From NCBI GenBank assembly GCA_028699735.1, contig JAQVUB010000212.1, positions 1 through 5,390 on the forward strand: 5,390 nt of DNA, in the 5' to 3' direction. A program made the translations under genes and the position numbers. The notes under the pieces are model-generated. The model was not told where the DNA came from and made no database searches. It worked only from the letters and a program-made list of their open reading frames with translations. Within the stretch, counting starts at the first letter, position 1. Every line of letters begins with the position of its first letter. Positions 1 through 4,549 of the stretch are shown piece by piece. This stretch comes from Lentisphaeria bacterium. GTDB taxonomy: Bacteria; Verrucomicrobiota; Lentisphaeria; Oligosphaerales; Oligosphaeraceae.

Positions 1-399
1 GCCATTGCCGGCGACAAGGGAGTTCCAACCGTTTTCATCAGTGGTGATGACAAAATCACGGCCGAAGTCGCGGAGAAAATTCCCGGCATCGAGACAGCGG
101 TTGTCAAGGAAGCTCTTTCGCCATATATGGCCTGCTCTTTGATCCCCTCCCGTGCCTGCGAGCTGATCTATAAGGGTGTCCGCAGCGGTATCGCCTTGCG
201 TAAGTCTATCGCCCCTTACCGGATTCCTTCGCCGGTGAAATTGACTCTGCTTGATTCCGCCAATCACTGCCTACCCTTCACCGAACAATGCACACCCTGT
301 GTCTGTGAAACCATCAGTGAAGCCTTCAATCAGTGTGAAGACCAGATGGAATGGTGCAAACGCAACAGCAAACTGCCCGACGGTTTCGTCTTCCCATGA
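1..399 (+). CDS. M55 family D-aminopeptidase (DppA-like), C-terminal part
   Basis: The frame is open from base 1 and gives 132 residues before TGA at 397-399. The segment GVPTVFISGDD (visible residues 7-17), followed by an acidic helix and VETVAVK-like text (ETAVVKEALSPYMA, 31-44), is the pattern I know from the second half of M55 peptidases of the Bacillus DppA type. These are zinc enzymes that form ring-shaped decamers and cleave N-terminal D-amino acids from short peptides. The metal-binding half lies upstream of the window, so catalytic competence cannot be judged. The tail is unusually rich in cysteine (C90, C97, C100, C102, C112, C119). No signal peptide can be assessed. The family is cytoplasmic and is usually linked to recycling or use of peptidoglycan peptides. 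No terminator hairpin with a T-run follows the stop. Confidence 0.82.
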   Translation, partial: AIAGDKGVPTVFISGDDKITAEVAEKIPGIETAVVKEALSPYMACSLIPSRACELIYKGVRSGIALRKSIAPYRIPSPVKLTLLDSANHCLPFTEQCTPCVCETISEAFNQCEDQMEWCKRNSKLPDGFVFP

Positions 400-493
400 G
401 CAATCCGTTACACGGGAAATTTCCGAACGGGGAATTATAGTATTCAAAAGGCTTGTTCGTTTCTTTCTGCTTCTGTATCAGGAGTGCAACCCG

Positions 494-808
494 ATGCGGA
501 TTCTTCTGCCACAACTTGTCATCATGCTGCTGGCTCTGGGAATCTCTTCCCTGCCGGCTTTCTGCTTTGCAGATACGCCGGCCAGCAAAGAAACCGAACT
601 GGTCTGCTCGCAGACCAGCAGTGAGATGGAATTCCTTCCGGTCAGCTTGGAAGGCGAAATTCCCCGTTCCAATGCACGGCCCTGCCTGCTGCCGACTCTG
701 CAACATACAGCCCTGCTGCCGGTTTACGCAGCACCCTATCGAATTATTTTCTGCAAAAAAGCATGTTCCGCAGGACAGGTCTGCGCTTGTCTCCCCTTGC
801 GACTATAA
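494..808 (+). CDS. small secreted protein of unknown function with a C-terminal cysteine cluster
   Basis: The protein has 104 residues. ATG 494 was chosen because a GGAG at 481-484 lies 9 nt upstream and because the product then begins with a clean Sec signal peptide: MR, a hydrophobic core (residues 3-25) and a likely cut after A26 in FCFA-DT. The same frame is open further upstream, but that stretch overlaps the peptidase gene and lacks these signals. The lipobox pattern is not met, since F precedes C24, so a soluble periplasmic or exported protein is more likely than a lipoprotein. The mature part is about 78 residues and ends with C87, C91, C97 and C99 (CX3CX5CXC) plus isolated C38 and C64, which could form disulfides or bind a metal. 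I do not recognise a family. It follows the M55 gene by 94 nt on the same strand. A chance ORF is possible, but the RBS and signal peptide argue against it. Confidence 0.6.
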   Translation: MRILLPQLVIMLLALGISSLPAFCFADTPASKETELVCSQTSSEMEFLPVSLEGEIPRSNARPCLLPTLQHTALLPVYAAPYRIIFCKKACSAGQVCACLPLRL

Positions 809-910
809 GATTTATTCAGCGGTATTCCTTTCCCCTGCACGACAGGGCCCTGTTCCACATGACCTGGATCAATTTCCGGCAATTTTATTCTGTCATTGGA
901 TCTGCATTTA

Positions 911-916
911 AAGGAG
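911..916 (+). promoter_or_regulatory. ribosome binding site deciding the start at 923
   Basis: AAGGAG ends 6 nt before ATG 923. It places the start there and not at the upstream in-frame ATG 896, which has no comparable site. Confidence 0.7.
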
Positions 917-922
917 AACTCG

Positions 923-1093
923 ATGAATCTCATTGGTATTTTGCTGTATGCCATGATTGGCTTTGGTATTTTGATTGTCGCAAGCGCCGTTCTGATCCTC
1001 GTTTTTCTACTCTTTGAAGACTTCTGGCGCCGGCTTTTCCACCTCGCCCCGGATCCCTCTTCACAGACAAAAAACAAGCAGAAAAATGAGTAA
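923..1093 (+). CDS. 56-aa single-pass membrane protein, unknown
   Basis: The start at ATG 923 is set by AAGGAG at 911-916. The product opens with MNLIG and a long hydrophobic stretch (about residues 3-30: ILLYAMIGFGILIVASAVLI and onward). An aromatic/basic patch FEDFWRRLFHL follows, then a short hydrophilic lysine-rich tail (SSQTKNKQKNE). This is the layout of a one-helix inner-membrane protein whose positive tail would sit in the cytoplasm. I do not recognise the family. The stop is 8 nt before the start of the EIIA gene, so the two are very probably co-transcribed, and the small protein may be a membrane partner or anchor of that regulator. That partnership is inference from spacing only. 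Confidence 0.65.
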   Translation: MNLIGILLYAMIGFGILIVASAVLILVFLLFEDFWRRLFHLAPDPSSQTKNKQKNE

Positions 1094-1101
1094 ACACAAC
1101 T

Positions 1102-1596
1102 ATGTGGCAAACACATTTTACTTTTCTTGCCGGCCTCACCGACCGTGATTGGTTGGCACGCATCATCATTCCGCAACAGATCATCCTCAGCCTGCAAGCC
1201 GATGACCACGAAAATGCCTGCCGGGAACTGATTGACAAAATCATGCCGGCTTACCGGCAAAGCGACCGTGAACGCTGTCTGATGGATGTCCTTGAACGCG
1301 AAAAAGTCACCTCGACCTTTCTCGGACATGGAGTGGCTCTGCCGCATGGAATCACCGATGGAACAGACACCATCCAGGCCGCCATCGGGATCAAACCGGA
1401 AGGAATCCCCGGCCCCGGCGACGGCGAACAATCTGTGAAGATCATGCTGCTGTGCCTGTGCCCCCCGACACAACGCAGGGAATATCTCCACTTCACCTTC
1501 CTGGCAGCCAACATCCTGCTTCTGGAAGACAACCGCAACGATCTGCTCCATGCGATAACCCCGGAACAGGCCAGGGATATCATGCTGAGAATATAA
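1102..1596 (+). CDS. PTS EIIA type-2 (fructose/nitrogen-type) domain protein
   Basis: The protein has 164 residues, the size of a single EIIA domain plus about 18 extra N-terminal residues. The hallmark is GHGVALPHG at residues 75-83, the active-site loop of the EIIA-fructose/mannitol/PtsN family, with H82 as the expected phospho-histidine. Around it are the usual helix with EREKVTSTFLGHG (65-77), AAIGIKPEGIPGPG (93-106) and VKIMLLCLCPP...YLHFTFLAANILL (112-140). Such domains accept phosphate from HPr and either pass it to EIIB or act as regulators, as PtsN does. No EIIB, EIIC or HPr gene is visible here, so a regulatory role is more likely than sugar uptake. An in-frame stop just upstream excludes an earlier start. 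No good Shine-Dalgarno precedes ATG 1102, so translation is probably coupled to the small membrane protein that ends 8 nt before it. Confidence 0.88.
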   Translation: MWQTHFTFLAGLTDRDWLARIIIPQQIILSLQADDHENACRELIDKIMPAYRQSDRERCLMDVLEREKVTSTFLGHGVALPHGITDGTDTIQAAIGIKPEGIPGPGDGEQSVKIMLLCLCPPTQRREYLHFTFLAANILLLEDNRNDLLHAITPEQARDIMLRI

Positions 1597-1601
1597 AATC
1601 A

Positions 1602-1645
1602 GGGGGAACTAAAACTCACAACATATGGAAAGTTTTAGCTCCTCC
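1602..1645. terminator. strong hairpin between convergent genes, putative bidirectional terminator
   Basis: Arms 1602-1616 and 1631-1645 pair over 15 positions: 13 Watson-Crick pairs, one G.T and one A/C mismatch. The loop is 14 nt. The hairpin starts 5 nt after the EIIA stop and lies 16 nt beyond the stop of the convergent peptidase gene, the usual place for a shared terminator. A T-run is missing on the plus side. On the minus side the arm is followed by TGATTTTATA, a weak U-tract. It may therefore work mainly for the minus-strand gene or act as an mRNA-stabilising hairpin. Confidence 0.5.
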
Positions 1646-1661
1646 AGCCATTCTGGCAAAC

Positions 1662-2606
1662 TTATTTCGGTTTTTGAAAGACGGCTGCGCCCTGTTCGGC
1701 AATGTCCAGAATACTGGCCAGGATCAATTGTACAGCGAGTTGCAGATTCATAAGATCCACGCGTTCAGGGATATCACCTGGCAGATGATACTGCGGATCG
1801 CCGTAAGGCAGAGACCCCAAGTTGTGAACCGTGTCAGGAAAACCAGCCTTGATGAAACTGCCGTCGTCATCATTGACCTGTTTCTTGAAAACCGCGGACG
1901 CGCAGATCGGAATATCATAGCGCGCCGCTTCCGAAACGATAAATTCCGCAAGCGCCTTGCCTTCCGGCGTACTGTATGCAGATACATTCGTTTTGATGCC
2001 TGCCGCAAGAGTCTCGTCGGATTTGCCACAAAGCGAATCCTGGTTCATCACCGCCAGGATCCGGTCGCCGCGTCTGCTGGCCGCGTCTGCATAGGTTTTG
2101 CTGTGCCAGGGACTGTGTTCCTCATTACAGAAAAGCACACGTACCGTGCGCTTGAGTTCAAGCGTTGACAGCACCCGCACCAATTCCATATTTGCAACCG
2201 CACCAACTGCATTGTCATGCGCCCCTGGAGAATTGATCCAGCTCATCGAGTCCTTGTGAGAAACCAGCTGGATAATCTCATCGGAATATTCTGAACCCGG
2301 CAGAGTCACCGCAATGTTATGCGCATCATACCAGGGATCCGTGTCCAGCGGCGCGGAATACCAGTGATGCAAGGGTTTGCTGCTGTCACAACGGAATGGC
2401 CTGACTTTGTTCGGAATCATCTCAACAAAGGAAGCATATTTCCGCATCTCCCCGGCAATGAAGTCATCCGCTTCTTCGAGCGAATTCTTCTGATGCCAGG
2501 GAATCGTGTAGGAAACCGTCCTGAACGACAGAGGATCCCTGCATAAATAAAAAAGATCACGACGCAGATTTTCAACCGATACCTTGCCGAGCACTTGCTT
2601 TTCCAT
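1662..2606 (-). CDS. M28 family zinc metallopeptidase
   Basis: The protein has 314 residues. The start at 2606 was chosen because GGGAGGT (2614-2620 on the complement) lies 7 nt upstream. The open frame reaches 2651 but has no such site there. All M28 landmarks are present in order: SHKDS (H117, D119), GAHDNAVGA (bridging D131), FCNEEHSPWHS (general base E162, ligand E163), NQDS (D190) and QYHLPGD (H274). M28 enzymes are co-catalytic two-zinc exopeptidases, mostly aminopeptidases, with some carboxypeptidases and glutaminyl cyclases. No signal peptide or membrane segment is visible, so cytoplasmic peptide breakdown is the likely role. Substrate specificity cannot be read from the sequence. It points away from the UroD-family gene and towards the EIIA gene and appears monocistronic. 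No convincing promoter was found upstream. Confidence 0.88.
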   Translation of the reverse strand: MEKQVLGKVSVENLRRDLFYLCRDPLSFRTVSYTIPWHQKNSLEEADDFIAGEMRKYASFVEMIPNKVRPFRCDSSKPLHHWYSAPLDTDPWYDAHNIAVTLPGSEYSDEIIQLVSHKDSMSWINSPGAHDNAVGAVANMELVRVLSTLELKRTVRVLFCNEEHSPWHSKTYADAASRRGDRILAVMNQDSLCGKSDETLAAGIKTNVSAYSTPEGKALAEFIVSEAARYDIPICASAVFKKQVNDDDGSFIKAGFPDTVHNLGSLPYGDPQYHLPGDIPERVDLMNLQLAVQLILASILDIAEQGAAVFQKPK

Positions 2607-2613
2607 CAAAGAT

Positions 2614-2620
2614 ACCTCCC
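2614..2620 (-). promoter_or_regulatory. ribosome binding site of the M28 peptidase gene
   Basis: On the minus strand this reads GGGAGGT, near the ideal Shine-Dalgarno, and ends 7 nt before ATG 2606. It settles the start in favour of residue 16 of the longest open frame. Confidence 0.8.
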
Positions 2621-2715
2621 GAAATTGCAACAGGGAACAGTTTCTGCACAAATACCATTAACGTATGCCTAAAAATCCAAACTTTCAATCCAATCTGTGG
2701 ACAAATCTGCTGTTG

Positions 2716-2935
2716 CCGTAATCTCACTGTAATGCGTCAGTGAAACCGGGTGAAAGTGGGATTTTTTTACAACAAAAGACACAAAATGGCCCGAAAAAAT
2801 TTCATGGAGAGTACGACGCATGCTAGCAGTCAACGCTGCTTTCATGAAATTTTTTCGGGTTGTTTCGTGCTTTTCGTTGTTCAAAAAGAATCCCTCCCTT
2901 ACCAGCTTCACTTACACATTATGAGGCATTACCGG
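2716..2935. repeat. 220-bp imperfect palindrome, MITE-like intergenic element
   Basis: This fills most of the 496-nt gap between the divergent M28 and UroD-family genes. The innermost 17 bp of each arm (2790-2806 and 2843-2859, CCCGAAAAAATTTCATG and its complement) match perfectly. Outside them the arms stay clearly related with small indels: 2769-2777 against 2872-2880, the GGGATT region near 2758-2763 against 2889-2895, and AATGCGTCAGTGAA at 2731-2744 against the complement of 2907-2920. Similarity fades near 2716 and 2935. The 36-nt centre carries its own 5-bp stem (2825-2829 with 2836-2840). Each arm holds three 9-bp units (2769-2795; 2854-2880). No gene is supported here, as the open frames on the two strands mirror each other. 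The rest of the gap, 2621-2715 and 2936-2970, shows nothing I can name. Confidence 0.75.
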
Positions 2936-2970
2936 GGGTTCGTAAAGTCGTGAAGAATGTGTCAGGAATC

Positions 2971-2999
2971 TTGACAACCCGGACTACGTCATATATAAT
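2971..2999 (+). promoter_or_regulatory. consensus sigma-70 promoter for the UroD-family gene
   Basis: TTGACA at 2971-2976 and TATAAT at 2994-2999 are perfect consensus hexamers separated by exactly 17 nt. Transcription would begin near 3006-3008, giving a leader of about 95 nt before ATG 3103. No riboswitch fold was recognised in the leader. It begins 35 nt beyond the palindromic element and reads away from it. Strength is inferred from consensus match alone. Confidence 0.85.
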
Positions 3000-3090
3000 A
3001 AAATCATGGTGCATCAGCATAGCCGGGGGAACTCGCCTTGCCAGACGCGAATTCCGCCTGCCCAAACCGGATATCCGCTCGTCATAGGTC

Positions 3091-3096
3091 AGGAAG
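3091..3096 (+). promoter_or_regulatory. ribosome binding site of the UroD-family gene
   Basis: AGGAAG lies 6 nt before ATG 3103. An in-frame TAG at 3085-3087 rules out any earlier start. Confidence 0.65.
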
Positions 3097-3102
3097 ATCA
3101 AA

Positions 3103-4188
3103 ATGTATTGCAAAGCCGATTACAGTCAGCCACTACGAGATCAAACCCCATTTAGTTTTCAGGCCACCGTCACGGTCAACGGGCTGATTGCCTTGGCAGG
3201 CAGCGGTTGCAGCATGCGTGAATTCAACACTGTTCCGGAAGCAGTCATCGAGGTCTACCGGCGTGGCCGTCCGGCAGCCCGTGAACTCTTCGGGGAAAAA
3301 ATTGGCTTGTGCGGGTTGATGACACCGCCAATCAGTTATGGACATTTGAATACCCTCGGAGCCGAATTGCTCTTTCCCGAGGATGGCGAGGTTGCAGTGG
3401 CACCCCTGGCAAGCAGCATGACCGAGGCAATCCGTATTCTGCGGCAGCCACGCGATATGCGCAAGAGCGGACAACTCCCCTTTTATCTGGATTTCCAACG
3501 CCGTCTGGAGGAAGCCTTCCCAAGCGAAAAATGCGCTCTCGTTTTCAAACCCGAAGGTCCTCTGACGACCGGATATCTGTTGCGGGGAATGGATTTCTTT
3601 ACTGATTTCTACGACGATCCGGTGACCTTCAAGCTGATGATGGATGCCATTGTCGACAGCCTGATTGAATATCACCAAATGCTCGCAGATCTGAATGGCA
3701 GGCACCTGCCGATGGAAAACGCTGGAATTGCCGACGATGTCGCTGCGATGATCCCCGCATCACAATGGCCGGAACTGGTGATGCCTTATTGGAGCCGTCT
3801 GCTCTCGGCCTTAACCAATGGGACAGTATCGGCACATTGTGAGGGCTTGCATCCCGAACAGCTCCCCTTACTCGAAGAAATCGGCCTCCGATATTACGAT
3901 CCCTCGATTTCGCCGGTACTGACCCCGGAACTGGTGTCACAACACTGCCGGATTCCATTTGCCTGGTTGCTTCCAGTCTTTCAGGTTCCCCGGATGAGCT
4001 GTGAAGAAGTGCGTCGGTTCGTCCTGCGCGCCGCCACCGCAGGAGCCTCGGATATTTTTTACAATATCAGCCTCCCCGCATTGTATCAGCCTGAAAAAGC
4101 CCTTGCCTTTGTCGAGGCGGGCAATCAGGTCAGGGAACATCTGGCCAGTGGCGGAACACGACAGACTCTTCCACAGGCATTATATTGA
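3103..4188 (+). CDS. uroporphyrinogen decarboxylase (UroD/MtaA-like) family protein
   Basis: The protein has 361 residues, a normal length for a single UroD-type barrel. Family text includes the acidic GIADDVAAMIPASQWPELVMPYW (208-230), FKPEGPLTTGYLLRG (148-162), SAHCEG (243-248) and LLEEIGLRYYDPSISP (256-271). The N-terminal arginine motif of true heme-pathway HemE is absent, so this is more likely one of the methyltransferase-type paralogues (MtaA/CmuA group) that move methyl groups between corrinoid proteins and thiols. In MtaA-like enzymes zinc is held by H-x-C plus a distant Cys. Here the corresponding spot reads A-H-C (H245, C246), with C282 and C300 as possible third ligands, so zinc binding is uncertain. 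No corrinoid protein or activator gene is next to it. It has its own promoter and is followed by a palindromic repeat, so it may be monocistronic. Confidence 0.8.
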   Translation: MYCKADYSQPLRDQTPFSFQATVTVNGLIALAGSGCSMREFNTVPEAVIEVYRRGRPAARELFGEKIGLCGLMTPPISYGHLNTLGAELLFPEDGEVAVAPLASSMTEAIRILRQPRDMRKSGQLPFYLDFQRRLEEAFPSEKCALVFKPEGPLTTGYLLRGMDFFTDFYDDPVTFKLMMDAIVDSLIEYHQMLADLNGRHLPMENAGIADDVAAMIPASQWPELVMPYWSRLLSALTNGTVSAHCEGLHPEQLPLLEEIGLRYYDPSISPVLTPELVSQHCRIPFAWLLPVFQVPRMSCEEVRRFVLRAATAGASDIFYNISLPALYQPEKALAFVEAGNQVREHLASGGTRQTLPQALY

Positions 4189-4203
4189 GCAGCACAAAAA
4201 GAA

Positions 4204-4211
4204 TCTACTTA
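4204..4211. repeat. left copy of 8-bp direct repeat TCTACTTA
   Basis: Identical to 4484-4491 and placed exactly outside the palindromic element. It is a candidate target-site duplication. Confidence 0.45.
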
Positions 4212-4483
4212 GAGGGCGTCTAAAAAGAGTTTTTAACCACGGAATACACGGAATTTTTTTAGAAATTGTTGTTTTGACGGATGAGCTCGCTTGCAAAAAT
4301 TGTGCAATCATTCTGTCGATTGTGAAAAGAGAGATAGAGGAAAGTAGGTTACGCCATCTGTTTTCGACAATCGAAATATCCTAGGCAAAGTTTTCACTGG
4401 CAGGCTTATCCGTCAAAGCAATCACCTTTAAATTTTCCGTGTGTTCCGTGTGTTCCGTGGTAAAAAAAGCTATTTGGACGGGG
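4212..4483. repeat. 272-bp imperfect palindrome, MITE-like element with CACGGAA units
   Basis: This fills most of the 361-nt gap after the UroD-family gene. The ends are related when inverted: CGTCTAAAAAG at 4217-4227 against CGTCCAAATAG on the complement of 4470-4480. Inside these, ACCACGGAA-type units occur in both arms (two at 4236-4253; three at 4435-4461 on the complement). Then comes TTTGACGGATGAGC (4272-4285) against TTTGACGGATAAGC on the complement. The core stem is 4316-4328 with 4361-4374 (TCGATTGT plus GAAAA, one bulge), leaving a loop of about 32 nt. The whole could fold as one long hairpin. It codes for no recognisable protein, and the frames through it translate the repeats (HGTHGTHG on the minus strand). 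No transposase is present. Confidence 0.75.
4435..4461. repeat. three tandem 9-bp units (TTCCGTGTG) in the right arm
   Basis: The units are TTCCGTGTG, TTCCGTGTG and TTCCGTGGT. The complement, in CACGGAA form, matches the two units at 4236-4253 in the left arm, so the right arm has gained one unit or the left has lost one. Confidence 0.8.
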
Positions 4484-4491
4484 TCTACTTA
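4484..4491. repeat. right copy of 8-bp direct repeat TCTACTTA
   Basis: Second copy of the 8-mer at 4204-4211, directly abutting the right end of the palindromic element. Confidence 0.45.
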
Positions 4492-4539
4492 TTCCCAAAA
4501 TAAACAGTAGCGCATATTGGAAAATCCCTGAATTGCTTC

Positions 4540-4543
4540 GGAG
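4540..4543 (+). promoter_or_regulatory. ribosome binding site deciding a TTG start
   Basis: GGAG lies 6 nt before TTG 4550, with an all-A spacer. It is the only good site near the beginning of this frame, and the next in-frame ATG lies far inside the conserved domain, so the TTG start is preferred. Confidence 0.65.
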
Positions 4544-4549
4544 AAAAAA

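Noticed and set aside
415..424. Short palindrome GGAAATTTCC after the M55 gene
   Set aside because: Ten bp of perfect symmetry could be an operator, but there is no recognisable promoter around it, and such short palindromes arise by chance.
842..853. Short palindrome ACAGGGCCCTGT before the small membrane protein gene
   Set aside because: It has no loop for a hairpin and no T-run for termination, and no promoter elements are close enough to call it an operator.
736..1551. Long open frame (271 codons) on the minus strand
   Set aside because: It lies antisense to the EIIA and small membrane protein genes, whose motifs and ribosome binding sites are convincing. Its translation shows no domain and there is no start signal.
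1452..2168. Plus-strand open frame of 238 codons
   Set aside because: It overlaps the end of the EIIA gene and runs antisense to the M28 peptidase, whose catalytic residues are all present. It is also rich in Arg and Pro, typical of a shadow frame.
2660..2688. Minus-strand promoter for the M28 gene (TTGAAA, 17 nt, TACGTT)
   Set aside because: The -10 hexamer matches only half of consensus, too weak to list.
3006..3102. Riboswitch (for example cobalamin) in the leader of the UroD-family gene
   Set aside because: The leader is under 100 nt and I see no conserved B12-box-like or other known aptamer core.
3103..4188. True heme-pathway uroporphyrinogen decarboxylase (hemE)
   Set aside because: The N-terminal arginine-rich HemE signature is missing and no tetrapyrrole genes are near.
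4001..4384. Plus-strand open frame of 127 codons crossing the UroD-family stop
   Set aside because: The first half is an alternate frame of the UroD-family gene and the second half is the translated palindrome. There is no ribosome binding site.
4435..4461. Possible CRISPR-like array
   Set aside because: The units are 9 bp and contiguous, without spacers, and no cas genes are present.
4474..4503. Outward promoter from the right end of the second palindrome (TTGGAC plus an A-rich stretch)
   Set aside because: No credible -10 sequence lies at a proper distance.
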